Positions 18,725-29,222 of a stretch of DNA of 64,000 nucleotides are shown here, in pieces. Within the stretch, counting starts at the first letter, position 1; each line of letters opens with the position of its first letter. The stretch is from Lepiota brunneoincarnata (taxonomy: Eukaryota > Basidiomycota > Agaricomycetes > Agaricales > Agaricaceae). The notes under the pieces are model-generated. The model worked only from the letters and a program-made list of their open reading frames with translations. It was not told where the DNA came from and made no database searches. The stretch spans positions 186,001 through 250,000 of the forward strand of contig JAEBUN010000031.1 in the NCBI GenBank assembly GCA_023014365.1. The letters run 5' to 3'. The translations under genes were made by a program, and so were the position numbers.

Positions 18725-21700
18725 TTTTTTTTTTTTTTTTTTTGAAATCAACAATTTATAATGCGGTGCTCGAACGCAGTCTGCATGCACTAGCTACGTA
18801 CAAGGCAACTAATACATGGTATAACTACCAATAAAGGTAGGGAAGAGAGTCCCACTGACTCAAAAGGCTACACTCTGTAAAGAAGTGTGCATGGGCGAAG
18901 AGCTTGCTACTCCAACAGAGGCCGGGGCATGACAAGACGAGGGGTGGATAGGGCCAACAGGTCCCTGCCCCTAGGGGTGTTAGGAGTCAGTTCTCTGTAA
19001 ATCCCTACACCCCACAGGCAAAGGCTCTAAGAGCTTCAGGTCTTCACCCCTAAGGGCATTAGGAGTCAATTCTCCATAAATCACTACACCCCATCCAAGG
19101 GCGGGGGGTGAATGACCGTCAGCGCCTCAAGGCCGATGCCCATGAGAGGGGAATAACCTGAAGGCCCTCCCCAGTCATCCCACCCCTTGGGGCCAGGATA
19201 GGAACGCAAACACGGAGGGATTGTGTTCCAGAAAGCCCAGAAGGGCGTTGAGGTCATGGGGTAAGCCACCACGTCGCATATACTCCGGACAGGAGGTGAG
19301 AATGTGAGTGTGGGTTTGAAGCCGCAACCCACAAGGACAGGAGTGATCCTCCTGGGGGTGGAATCTAGCATGGTATTCCCTTATGGGGGTGTGACCGAGT
19401 ATAGTGTGGACTGCCTGTGCTGTGCCAGCGACAGACATCTGAGGACTGATTTCCCAGAGCCAAGTACCTCCGGAGAGGTATGAGGGTTGGAGAGGCCTCT
19501 CAAAGGAGTCCAACAGGGGGAGGAAACTCCTACCCCAATACAAGGGTGAGTGAGACATATTCACCCACTCGTTGATGCACCCCCTTGTGACCTCAGCATG
19601 AAGGGAGTCAATGGTAGTCGCTGGGCAAGCACCCAACGATACACGGAGCTCCTTTGCCATTGCAACAGCGTCGGAGTGAAGCTCTGCAACAGAGCCCGAG
19701 GGCACCTGCCAGAAAGTGATGGTCCGCTGGGCCTTGGCAGACAACCAGCGATCCAGAGATTGGCACACCTCCAGGGAATGAGCCTGGCCTGTGTGCACAG
19801 AAGGATCAACAGCTCTGCGGGTGGAGCCTGTGGAGCTGGTGTATATAAAGATGTGATTAGTTTCAGCACAATCCAAGACCATGCCTACTCCCAGTTGAAT
19901 GGAGTGGAGCTCTGTGTCAGTGAGCAGAACCCTCCCTGCAGCCTGCTTGGCCTGCTTAACCAAGTGCCCACCTGCAAACATGCAAGCTGCCAAAACAGCC
20001 TGCAGTCTCCTGCATGGCAGCCGGTGGGCACCAGCCGCTATGCAAGCAGACAATGGGTCGGCCTGCACTCTCCAGATGGAGGCGTGCAGTCCATCGAGAT
20101 GCCGTTGCTTTGAATCTCCCTCCGGATCAACAGTGTAGAGCATAAACTTGATCCGCTCCAAAAAGCAGTCCAAAAGTCAGAGACCTGGCCTGTTCTCGTC
20201 TGCAAATGGGCTGAATGACTCAGTAAGCTGCGGAAGTACGTTCTGTACCTCCATGAGAGCGCTCTTCACCTTGGGCCAAAGCGCCAGGGTGAGAGACGAA
20301 ATAGAGCGAGGGTGCGCTGCAGTGCTCCCCCTGAACTTGTGGCCCAGCAAGGGCCAAAGCGGGTGATTTGCCACAAGCATGGCAACCCGGAATATTGTTT
20401 GGGAGGCCAACTTCTTGAGATGCAACTGGAAGGGCAGAAGGCCTGCAAAAGCCTCTGCCCCTCCAGAGGGGGATGTGCAAAATGCACTGATGATCCAGTT
20501 GGCAGCGTGCCGCTGCATGGAGTTGAACATCTTGAGGATTCCCTTATTACGGAAACTCTCGTGATACCACATACAAAATCCATACATGGCTATAGGAACC
20601 ATGCAGGACCAGTAAAGGAGGTGCTTCTGGTCAGGAAGCAACCCCCAGGTTGAATTACCAAGCATCCCCATTGCACCAACTGTGGAGAATGCCTTGGTAG
20701 AATAGTAGCGCACATGCTTGTGGAAAGTGAGAGCACAGTCAAATTAGAAACCCAAGTACCACCAGAACGGCTTGGGTTTCAAAGGGGTATCCCCCGTATA
20801 CGGATGGAAGCCCAGGTCAATGGGCGGGTTGGCATCCCTCAGGTTGCGAGAGAAGTGGAAGACCTCCAACTTGGTATGCTCAAGTGTGAGGCCGAAGGAG
20901 TCAAAGAGCCTGTGCACGCAGCGGTACACCGCCTGTAGGGCAGAAATGTTGTCCTCCCAAATTTTGGTCTGGACTATGAGGGTCCTGTTGTCGACGTACG
21001 ATAGCATGTCGACATCAAGGCCAGGGGTCCGCTGGTAGTACAGGTACACCAGTGGGGCGAGATACAAAGTGGACAAGACTGGGGACAGAACAGAACCCTG
21101 CCCTACGCCCACATCTGCCTGCCTGGGGTCCAACCGGAACGAATTCCACAGATATGTGGTAGACCTCCCAACCAAATACGAGCCAAAGAACTGCACCAAC
21201 TCTGGCATGAATCCCAACTGTGATAGCACCACCAGAATCATATCATGATTCAGCGAAGGGAAGAACTGAGTGATGTCAAAGGCCACAATGCTTGTCTGTA
21301 AACCTCGAGCCCATCCCACCCGAATGAGGTGAGTGAGGATCAATCCGGCATCCTCAGTGGACTTCTGGTAGATACTGCCAACCTGGTTGGGATGAAACAC
21401 CCCCCATTTGATGCAGTCAAATTGGAGGCGGTTGGAGATCATCTTCTCCATGAGTTTACCCAAAGTGTTAAGCAACACGATCGGCTGGAAGGCCTTGGGG
21501 GTAGAGTACGAGGGCTTCCCTGGCTTAGGTATGACCACCAAGTTAGACTCCTTGAAATAATCAGGCCAGTGCCCTGCCGCCAGGCAGGCATTGGTGAGAT
21601 CGACAAACACGTGGCAGGATGTGTGATCCACCACGATGTCCTTCAGGTATGACCATGTAATGTGGTCAGGCCCTGGGGCAGACTTCTTCGCACAAGAACG

Positions 21701-21886
21701 CAAAGCATCCTCAAGTTCCAAAGTGGAGAATGGATACCACACCCTCTCCGCCTGCATGGGGAGAGCATCCAACACAGAGGGATCTACAATGCGGCCAGAG
21801 GCTGCATTGTATGTCCCGTGGAGAGCATTCTAGAGGGAGCCCATATCATGACATGGCATGCCATCGTGCTGGATCGTGTTGCAGAC
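18725..21886 (-). mobile_element. LINE-A2, 5'-truncated
   Basis: Minus-strand LINE-A copy. Its poly-A end shows as T19 at 18725-18743, followed by the family 3' terminus (GAAATCAACAATTTATAATG on the plus strand) and a 3' UTR with two stem-loop units at about 18960-19085. Reading towards its 5' end it loses similarity at 21886, within the linker between endonuclease and RT, where LINE-B1 begins. It is either 5'-truncated or was cut by the LINE-B1 insertion. Confidence 0.85.
19175..21775 (-). pseudogene. LINE-A2 ORF2 remnant (RT, RNase H, C-terminal zinc motif)
   Basis: Three open blocks in different frames: 21775-20744 (RT motifs RPIVLLNTLGKL, FDITQFFPSLNHDM, GVGQGSVLSP; the active-site box reads YVDN), 20713-20177 (connection) and 20173-19175 (RNase H-like region with FIYTSS.. 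in place of FTDS, and CPCGLRLQTHTHILTSC at the end, a CXCX8HX4C motif shared by all LINE copies here). Frameshifts between blocks and the YVDN change make it non-functional. Confidence 0.82.
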
Positions 21887-21959
21887 ATCCCTTCTTGGAA
21901 GTCAACCACCACCAACTCGCTTGCACAGCCACAAGCCTATCCCTTCATCATCCTATACA

Positions 21960-24206
21960 ATGAGCTCTAGTGGTCTGATTTTACATCTTAACTTCCTATG
22001 TGCATGCCTCCTAGGTCTACTCGTTATTCTTAGGGAGCGGGGGCTCCTCCACCAGCGGATCCTTCGTTGCCGGACCCCCTCGCTATGGCTATTGTTTGCA
22101 CTCAGGACGCCCCCCCCCGGCTCCTCTCAACCTGGCTACAGCTCTGCATCGCAGGCTGCTGCCCCTGCTTTGGCTGCCGAAGCCCCCAAAAGGCCTCGCA
22201 AGTCCACCATTTACCCGGATGATGCCCTGGTGACCCCTCGTTCCAAGCGCACCCACACACCTGAGCCGTCCGCCTCCTTCAGGCAGGACCTCAACCTCGA
22301 ATTGGTCTCTGGTTCAGCCAGGATGGCAGTCGACACCCCTGGCCCCAAGCCATCCCCTGGCCCTGCTTTCATTGCGGATGAGGAGGAGGATCCCAACTTT
22401 GTCCCCACCTTTCTCACCCTCTCTTGCGGTATCGCGAATGTGGAGGGTGAGGCTGGGATCGTGGCGGATGTGCTTGACACGGTTGCCCTCTGGCTGGAGA
22501 GAGCCAGGAGGGCCCCTTTCTCTGAAGGCGGCAGGTTGGAGGTCACCCGCTCCCTGGTCAGGCTCTTCTACGAGGTGGAGGAGTATGACTGGGATGATGT
22601 CCCCTTTATGGAGGGCGAGCGCACCCATAGGCTCCACAAGTGGGCCTCTGAGGTGTATGGTCCATCCAGGCTGAGCACCCCCACCCCTGCACAAGGGAAG
22701 GGCAAATGGCTGGACTTGGCTGTGGCGGCTGCCCCTGTCAGGGTGGCGGGCAGTATGCCCGCCCCCTCTCCTAGGGCCTCTGTGGCTCCTATGGAGGTGG
22801 ATGGTGCTTCACAGGCTGGTGGCTCTTGCTGCCCCCCTGTAGAGGGTAACCTCCCCCTGTCTCCTCCCCCACTGGAGGATCTGGGGCGTTTTCCTGCTGG
22901 GTATGCATGTCCAGCGCCCACCCAGCAATTCTTCAGGAACCTGGCCCGTATGGGGTTGGGCAATCCTGTTCCAGTGGCTCACAACCCCAGTGCGGGACAG
23001 CGGCCATCTCACATCAGGGCGGTGTGTGCCGCCCTCGTTCCCCCACTGTCAGTGGCAGACAGGGCTCGGTTGGCTGCAAGGCCACCCCCTGGTCCCCCCC
23101 CTCCACGCATCAACCTGGCTACCAAGCCTCGCTCCCTGCCCCGCTCCTATGTGGCTGTGGCTGTCTCCTCTCCATTGGGTCTCGTCGACCTGGCGCGTGC
23201 TCTCCCAGGGCTACCTTCCCACAAGGTGGTCTTGTTCCATCGGCAGGCAGCAGCTGCCCAGCAGCCACCCAAGGCTCCCAAGCCTAGGATGACTATGTCT
23301 GGACCTTCACGCAAGCAGGTCATGCTCACCCTTGTGGAGGGCAGTCTCCTGGTTAATCTGGGCCCTGTTGTCTGCGCGGAGATTCATCAGGTGGCTGCCA
23401 CCACTCTGGCTTCTGCGGGCTTGCTCGTTTGCATAGAGCGGGTCCAGCAGATAGATGCACACGTAGCTTGCTACACCACTGCCGTGCCCAGTGAACTGGA
23501 CATCAGCACCATCAGGAACGCAGTCCGCGCGAACTGGCCTCAGGCTGTTGTGGACGCGAACCTCCCTTGCTCGAAGAGCTACCTCAAGCTCCTCGATGTG
23601 CCTATGTTCCGGGGCGGTCAGCCCTGGCTCATGCCTGACAGGGTTGTTGAGGCCATGCAGCGCTCTGTGTGGTCTGAGTATTTCGTGTTGGCCACCAGGC
23701 CACGCATCATCAAGAACTCGAGGGCCGCTGACACAGCCACCATGTTCTTTGAAATCTGGGACTCTCAACAGGGTTCCAACGCAAGAACGGTCTCTCGATG
23801 CATCATCACCATCGATGGCACCCCATGCAGGATTATCCCTGCCAAGGCCAACCCTGGCGTTCCCCTCTGCCAGCGCTGCTGGAAGTGGGGTCACCCTTCT
23901 CTAGCCTGCCAACATGAGGCTATCCACTGCTCCCACTGTGGCAGTCCACACTCCCTGACTAACCATCGGGTGTTTGCGTCATGTTGCAAGGGGCAGTCCA
24001 ACCACAGACCGCCCATTGCCCCCACCCCCACTGACCATCCCTGTCCTCACGCACCTGTGTGTGTGAACTGCGGAGGCACTCATGCTGCGTCGGCTTCGGC
24101 CTGCCTGTTCTGGGCTCACTGCTTCAATCGGGAGTGGATTGAGCACTGGTATGATTCTCCGGTAAGGGTCCATTCCCCACCGCGTCAACCCTGCTTACCC
24201 CAATGA
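21960..24206 (+). CDS. LINE-B1 ORF1, gag-like RNA-binding protein (748 aa)
   Basis: The frame is open from before the element, but the first ATG inside it is at 21960 (MSSSGLILHL), chosen here. The N-terminus has a hydrophobic run (LILHLNFLCACLLGLLVIL) of unclear meaning, then Pro/Ala/Ser-rich disordered sequence. A structured central domain (RKQVMLTLVEGSLLVNLGPV.. to TATMFFEIWDSQQ) corresponds to the conserved part of LINE-A ORF1. It ends with zinc knuckles: CQRCWKWGHPSLAC (CX2CX4HX4C), CSHCGSPH.. and CVNCGGTHAASASAC. Role by family: coats the element RNA and acts as chaperone. The stop TGA overlaps the ORF2 start (ATGA), which suggests termination-reinitiation. Confidence 0.88.
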   Translation: MSSSGLILHLNFLCACLLGLLVILRERGLLHQRILRCRTPSLWLLFALRTPPPGSSQPGYSSASQAAAPALAAEAPKRPRKSTIYPDDALVTPRSKRTHTPEPSASFRQDLNLELVSGSARMAVDTPGPKPSPGPAFIADEEEDPNFVPTFLTLSCGIANVEGEAGIVADVLDTVALWLERARRAPFSEGGRLEVTRSLVRLFYEVEEYDWDDVPFMEGERTHRLHKWASEVYGPSRLSTPTPAQGKGKWLDLAVAAAPVRVAGSMPAPSPRASVAPMEVDGASQAGGSCCPPVEGNLPLSPPPLEDLGRFPAGYACPAPTQQFFRNLARMGLGNPVPVAHNPSAGQRPSHIRAVCAALVPPLSVADRARLAARPPPGPPPPRINLATKPRSLPRSYVAVAVSSPLGLVDLARALPGLPSHKVVLFHRQAAAAQQPPKAPKPRMTMSGPSRKQVMLTLVEGSLLVNLGPVVCAEIHQVAATTLASAGLLVCIERVQQIDAHVACYTTAVPSELDISTIRNAVRANWPQAVVDANLPCSKSYLKLLDVPMFRGGQPWLMPDRVVEAMQRSVWSEYFVLATRPRIIKNSRAADTATMFFEIWDSQQGSNARTVSRCIITIDGTPCRIIPAKANPGVPLCQRCWKWGHPSLACQHEAIHCSHCGSPHSLTNHRVFASCCKGQSNHRPPIAPTPTDHPCPHAPVCVNCGGTHAASASACLFWAHCFNREWIEHWYDSPVRVHSPPRQPCLPQ

Positions 24207-27200
24207 ATAGGGACTGTCAGGAACCTAGGAGATTGAGGAGAGCGTGTCGTGTCTGGTTGCAGAATGTATTCCATAGTTACATTCTTGTTGACTCTATACT
24301 AGAACAATTCAAAGACGATGTTGATATGTTCTTACTACAGGAGCCGCCTTGGTGCTCCATCCATTGCGTTCTGTCTTCCTCTGACCCTGACGGGGATGAG
24401 GTTGTCGGGGTGCCCAAGCATCCGGAGTGGCTGTGTTTGTTCTGCCCTCCTTCTTCCCCAGATCAGCCTCCCCAGGTTATGGCATACGTCCATAACCAGA
24501 TGATGCAGCTCCGGCCCTCGCTTCAATGTGACATCATCGATCACCGTGATGTCATGGCTGTCTCCATGTTCCTGCATGGGGAGGCCGTGTACTTTCTCAA
24601 TGTCTATTCAAACAACAGACAGTCAGGCATCCGATACTTGGTGGATGCTGTCAACTCTCTCCTGCAGTGCGCCCTCATGTTGGGGGACTTTAACTGCCGC
24701 TCACCGCAGTGGGACCTGTGGGCTCCCCACAATCCTGCTGCTGCTGCCTCCCTGCTGGAAACGGTGGACTTGTTGGGCTTGGACCTCTCACTTCCTGAGA
24801 ACCCCGGCCCCATGCATTTCCCCTTCGAGGAGGGGCTTGCTTCTACCGTGATTGACCTCATGTTTGCAAGGGCAACTGCAGGCCATCTGCCACTCCCCAT
24901 GCGGTGTCCCAATCTGCGGGGTCAATCTGACCATTGCCCCCTTTGGATTGTTATCCCTCTGGAAGCCTTCAAGGAGGCTGTGCCCAGACGCTCGCTGAAG
25001 CGGGACTCAGATGAGGAGGCTGAGTTCCAAGCTGAGGTCTCGATGGGGCTTATGGGTCTGGATTTTCTGGACCTGGGCTCATCTTCCAGGATCAATGAGG
25101 TGGCCTTGGCCATCTCTGCGGTCTTCTCTGAGGCATGGCTTGCCCACTCCAAGGAGGTGTGTGTCGTCTCGCAGTCTAAGCTGTGGTGGGATGATGAGTG
25201 CTTGTGCACTTACATGGTGTACTCTTGGTCTCAGGGCAGGAAGGACGCTCGCATGTTTAAGCAGACCTGGAAGGCCACCAAGCGCAGGTTCTTTGATGAG
25301 CGCATCGAGGAGATTGCTTCTACCAACAAGCGCCCCTGGGACCTGATGGATTGGGTCAGGACGTGCAAGGTGCCTCCCTGCAAGGCGATCCGCTATTGGG
25401 ATCACCCCTGCAATACTCTAGAGGAGCTCTGGGAAGGGCTCCACGGTTCTTACAATGCTGCCAATGACCGTCCAGTCGATGTCGGGATTCTTGATCAGAT
25501 CAATCTACTCCCACCATGGGAGTGGCCAGTCTTCTCTGACCTGGAGATGCACGAGGCTCTGCACGTGTGCTCCTCTTTGTCCTTGCCCAGTCCGGACCAC
25601 ATCACGTGGACGCACCTCAAATCTGTTCTGGCGGGCCCGACGGTTACCTGTTTGGTCTGTCGGATCGCCGATGCCTGTATGGAGTGTGGGCACTGGCCTC
25701 GTCACTTTAAGGAGAGCATGTCGGTTATCATACCAAAGCCTGGCAAGCCCTCCTATGCTACTCCGAAGGTGTTCAGACCAATCATCCTTCTTAATACTCT
25801 CGGTAAACTTATCGAGAAAATGATCTCACACCGCTTGCAGTTTGAGGCTGTCAAGTTTGGCATGTTCCATCCAAACCAGTTTGGCAGTGTGATCCAGCGG
25901 TCCACTGAAGATGCTGGCACCTACCTTGTGCACCTTGTCCGTGCCGGGTGGGCCCGCAGGTTGAAGATGAGTGTTCTCGCCTTCGACATCGCACAGTTCT
26001 TCCCATCCCTGAATCATGGGATGCTTCTCGCAGTTCTGGCCTGGCAGGGGTTCTCCCCTTGTGTGGGCCGGTTCTTTGCTTCTTATCTCACGGGGAGGTT
26101 TACCAGCTATGCCTGGAACTCCTTCCTGTCTGAACCGTTCTGGGTGGAGGTGGGAGTGGGCCAGGGGTCTGCCCTCTCACCCGTCCTGTCCGGCCTCTAC
26201 TTGGCTCCCACCATGTATATTATCAAGCGGAGGCTCCCTCAGCCAGGCCTCTTGCTCTTGTCTTATGTTGATGATGGTACCATCATAGCACAGGCCTGGG
26301 ACCTGGATGCTAACTGCATCCTGCTCCACAGATCATATGAGGTGGTCCATGACACCTTTACTTGGTTCGTGCTTGTTGTGGAGCATGACAAGTCTGAGCT
26401 CTTCCATTTCTCACAGGATCATTCCGGTGAGAACCCTCTGGTGGACCTGGGGTTTCCCCCGTTCACTGGTGCTACTCCGCTTCAGCCCAAGACCTATTGG
26501 AGGTATCTGGGCTTCTATTTTGATCGTGCCCTTACGTTCAAGGAGCATGTTTGCTTCTACTCTACCAAGGCTATTTCCACAGTCAAGGCCATGGGAATGC
26601 TGGGTAACTCCGTCCGGGGGCTCCTACCAGATCAGAAGCGCCTCCTTTATCGGTCGTGTGTGGTTCCTATAGCCATGTACGGCTTCCGCTTGTGGTACTA
26701 CCAGGGTGCCAGGTGTAAGGGCGCTTTGGACCACCTCCACTGGATGCAGCACCACGCTGCACTCTGGATCACTGGTGCCTTTAGGATGTTGCCCGATGGG
26801 GGGGTTGGGGCCATTGTGGGCCTGATCCCCATTCATCTTCATCTCCAGAAGCTCTGTGATTGTGCCGAGTTGCGGTACACCACACTTGCTCTGGGCCATC
26901 CTGTTCGTGCCCTCCTTGGTTGGGGCTACAGTGGTGATCTCCGGTCTCACGTCCGGTCCATAGCCAGGCTCCCTCCCCGCAAGTTGATCAAGGTGAAGGG
27001 GCCTGTTGTCAACGCTAACCGGCGTCTTGCTGCCCTTGCTGGGCCTTTCGACGCCATTGCACCAGAAGCTTGGCCAGAGCGTCGTCTCTTGGATGTGTAC
27101 CCAGACCAGGTTCACTTCCACTCGTACGACCGGGGGGTGGAGAATGCCCTCGCAACCCATGTCGTGGCCCTCGACCAGGTTCTTGCCTGGGCGCAGGCCA

Positions 27201-28087
27201 AACCGGGGGTTCTGGTGGTGGTGATGGACATGAGTCTGCTGCTCCGCTGGGTCCACCAGGCGGTTTCGGCCGCCCAGGTTTTCCAGGGGCTGGACTGCGT
27301 CCATGTGGTCTGGCTTCCGGGGGGGAAGGTTATGGCTCCTGAGGCCGAGCTTTTTGCCATCCGGCTGGCGGTGTCCAAGGTAGTTTCTGTCGAGGGCACT
27401 GCTGGTCTCATCTTGTTCACCGACTCAATGGCCTCGGCCAGGTGGGCAGTGGACCCTTCAGTGCATTCTGCCCAGGGTTACTCCTTGGCGGTCTGTCGCC
27501 TTCTTGCTGAGTGGTTTGCTGGGGGTCCGGCCTGCTCGGTTCACTTCTGGGAGGTCCCTTTGCATGCAAGGTGGCCTTTCCATACTCAGGTACATGACTT
27601 TGCTCAGTCGTTGCCTCCCATTGGGGTAGGGGCTTGTCCCCGGGCCTCGCTTGACTACCTCTGCAAGGAGGAAGTACAATTGTGCCAGGACCGCTGGATT
27701 GACTTGTTCCAGGATCCTGATCATCGTGGGCATGGTTTTCTCCAGCTTGTCAGGGATGACGACCATCCCCTGCAGCCCACATATCTCCACGGTGGGGCCT
27801 GGATCCCACACGCTCACTCAGTGTCAGTGATGGCCCGGATGACACATGCTATTCTTAATCACGCGCCAATAGGGAGCTATCACAGGCGTTTTTTCCCACA
27901 GGAGGATTACTCCTGTCGCTGCAGGTTTTGGGAGAAAACTCGTGAGCACATGTTCTGGAGTTGCCCTAGGCACTCCATGGCAGGGGTCCCGGCTACAGTC
28001 GAGGCCCTCATCGCTTTCCTCGAGGCGTCCCCGACTGCGTTTGCGTTCGCTGAGAGGGCCAGGCCCCCCCCAGGGGGTATCAGCTAG
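24203..28087 (+). CDS. LINE-B1 ORF2: endonuclease-RT-RNase H (1,294 aa)
   Basis: Intact 1,294-residue protein. Endonuclease of the exonuclease-endonuclease-phosphatase fold, residues 1-250: LQNVF.., catalytic Glu in LQEPPW (about 47), GDFNCRSPQWD (about 163), SDHCPLW (about 243). RT, about 480-780: FRPIILLNTLGKLIEKM, HPNQFGSVIQRSTEDAG, LAFDIAQFFPSLNHGM, GVGQGSALSPVLS, catalytic YVDD at about 688-691. RNase H, about 1005-1130, with acidic residues in VVMDMS, PEAELFAIRLA, LFTDSMASA and VHD. C-terminal CRCRFWEKTREHMFWSC (CXCX8HX4C) at about 1237-1253. It nicks target DNA and reverse-transcribes the element RNA in place (target-primed reverse transcription). The domain order fits the fungal Tad1 clade; exact clade needs a tree. 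Confidence 0.95.
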   Translation: MNRDCQEPRRLRRACRVWLQNVFHSYILVDSILEQFKDDVDMFLLQEPPWCSIHCVLSSSDPDGDEVVGVPKHPEWLCLFCPPSSPDQPPQVMAYVHNQMMQLRPSLQCDIIDHRDVMAVSMFLHGEAVYFLNVYSNNRQSGIRYLVDAVNSLLQCALMLGDFNCRSPQWDLWAPHNPAAAASLLETVDLLGLDLSLPENPGPMHFPFEEGLASTVIDLMFARATAGHLPLPMRCPNLRGQSDHCPLWIVIPLEAFKEAVPRRSLKRDSDEEAEFQAEVSMGLMGLDFLDLGSSSRINEVALAISAVFSEAWLAHSKEVCVVSQSKLWWDDECLCTYMVYSWSQGRKDARMFKQTWKATKRRFFDERIEEIASTNKRPWDLMDWVRTCKVPPCKAIRYWDHPCNTLEELWEGLHGSYNAANDRPVDVGILDQINLLPPWEWPVFSDLEMHEALHVCSSLSLPSPDHITWTHLKSVLAGPTVTCLVCRIADACMECGHWPRHFKESMSVIIPKPGKPSYATPKVFRPIILLNTLGKLIEKMISHRLQFEAVKFGMFHPNQFGSVIQRSTEDAGTYLVHLVRAGWARRLKMSVLAFDIAQFFPSLNHGMLLAVLAWQGFSPCVGRFFASYLTGRFTSYAWNSFLSEPFWVEVGVGQGSALSPVLSGLYLAPTMYIIKRRLPQPGLLLLSYVDDGTIIAQAWDLDANCILLHRSYEVVHDTFTWFVLVVEHDKSELFHFSQDHSGENPLVDLGFPPFTGATPLQPKTYWRYLGFYFDRALTFKEHVCFYSTKAISTVKAMGMLGNSVRGLLPDQKRLLYRSCVVPIAMYGFRLWYYQGARCKGALDHLHWMQHHAALWITGAFRMLPDGGVGAIVGLIPIHLHLQKLCDCAELRYTTLALGHPVRALLGWGYSGDLRSHVRSIARLPPRKLIKVKGPVVNANRRLAALAGPFDAIAPEAWPERRLLDVYPDQVHFHSYDRGVENALATHVVALDQVLAWAQAKPGVLVVVMDMSLLLRWVHQAVSAAQVFQGLDCVHVVWLPGGKVMAPEAELFAIRLAVSKVVSVEGTAGLILFTDSMASARWAVDPSVHSAQGYSLAVCRLLAEWFAGGPACSVHFWEVPLHARWPFHTQVHDFAQSLPPIGVGACPRASLDYLCKEEVQLCQDRWIDLFQDPDHRGHGFLQLVRDDDHPLQPTYLHGGAWIPHAHSVSVMARMTHAILNHAPIGSYHRRFFPQEDYSCRCRFWEKTREHMFWSCPRHSMAGVPATVEALIAFLEASPTAFAFAERARPPPGGIS

Positions 28088-28153
28088 TAGCTCTGCCTGG
28101 CGCCCGGTTGGGTCCAGGCCGGGGTTTTGGTTATTCTCCCACCATTTTTGGCA

Positions 28154-28204
28154 TGTAGGGACTTATGTGGGAATTGACCCCTAACCCCCATTAGGGGGGA
28201 GACC
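28154..28204 (+). other. LINE-B1 3'-UTR conserved stem-loop
   Basis: TGTAGGGACTTATGTGGG, then GAATTGACCCCTAA and a C5/G5 hairpin (28185-28189 with 28194-28198, loop ATTA), then GAGACC. The same arrangement occurs once in each LINE-B copy and twice in LINE-A copies that keep the 3' UTR. Probably the RT recognition structure. Confidence 0.6.
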
Positions 28205-28448
28205 TTGCCCTGGTTTGACTCCTGCACCGAGCAATGGGCAGCAGCCATCTTCCTGCCTCCATTCATTCAGGGTGGCTTTGTCCTGGGCATGGGGAAACAC
28301 ATGCCCGCATCCATGGTCATGTGTTGTATGTACAGATACCCTGTAGCTTACAGCTTGGATTGTACCATAGTTAGTAGCTGCACATGGCCTCCCTATGCAG
28401 CCTGTGTTATAAATTGGAGATTTAAAAAAAAAAAAAAAAAAACAAAAA

Positions 28449-29221
28449 GGAAGCCTCTCCAACCCTCGTACCTCTCTGGGGGTACTTGGCTCCGAGAAAT
28501 CGGTCCTCAGATGTCTGTCACTGGCACAGCATGGGCAGCCTGCACTATACTCAGTCATGCTCCTATAGGGGAGTACCGTACTAGATTCCACCCCCAAGAG
28601 GACTACTCCTGTCCCTGTGGGTTGCAGCTTGAACCCTGTACTCACATACTCACTTCCTGTCCGAAGTACATGCGACGTGGTGGTCTCCCCCGTGACCTCA
28701 ATGCCCTTCTGGGCTTTCTGGAATGCAATCCTTCTGTGTTTGCATTCCTATCCCAGCCCCAAGGGGTGGGATAACTGGGGAGGGCCTTTGGGTTATTCCC
28801 CCCTTGTGGGCTTTGGTCTCGAGGAGCTGGTGGTTATTTGCCCCCTACCCTCTGGGCAGGGTGTAGCGATTTATGGAGAATTGACTCCTAATGCCCCTAG
28901 GGGCAGAGACCCGAAGCTCTTAGAACCTTAGTCCACAGGGTGTAGGGATTTACGGAGAATTGACTCCTAACCTCCTTCAGGGGGGGGACCTGTTAGCCCT
29001 ATCCACCCCTCATCTGTCATGCCCTGGTTTCCATTGGAGTAGTGAGTTCTTCACCCACACGCACTTCTTTATGGAGTGTAGCCTTTCAAGTCAGTGGGAC
29101 TCTCTTCCCTACCTTCATTGGTAGTTATACCATGTATTAGTTGCCTTGTACATAGCTAGTGCACACGGACTGCGTTCAAGCACCGCATTATAAATTGTTG
29201 ATTTCAAAAAAAAAAAAAAAA
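28449..29221 (+). mobile_element. LINE-A3, 3'-terminal fragment
   Basis: 5'-truncated LINE-A copy starting GGAAGCCTCTCC, right behind the LINE-B1 tail. It encodes only the last about 110 residues of ORF2 (SLSGGTWL-type segment and CPCGLQLEPCTHILTSC) plus the 3' UTR with two stem-loop units (28861-28911, including TGCCCCTAGGGGCA, and 28941-28993) and a poly-A tail at 29206-29221. No TSD found. Confidence 0.85.
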
Positions 29222-29222
29222 G

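Larger units (their letters stand above)
21887..28442 (+). mobile_element. LINE-B1, full-length with both ORFs intact
   Basis: Begins ATCCCTTCTTGGAAGTC, the terminus also seen in LINE-B3 (63896 on the minus strand), and ends in A19 at 28424-28442 after TATAAATTGGAGATTT. About 6.56 kb. Both ORFs are open and overlap by ATGA, and CpG is much more frequent than in neighbouring decayed LINEs. Best candidate in the window for an autonomous, recently active LINE. No TSD is evident: the left flank is LINE-A2, the right flank is the unrelated-orientation LINE-A3. Confidence 0.9.

Noticed and set aside
28424..28442. Poly-A and poly-T runs as microsatellites
   Set aside because: Each run follows the conserved TATAAATTG..GATTT LINE terminus, so they are retrotransposition tails.
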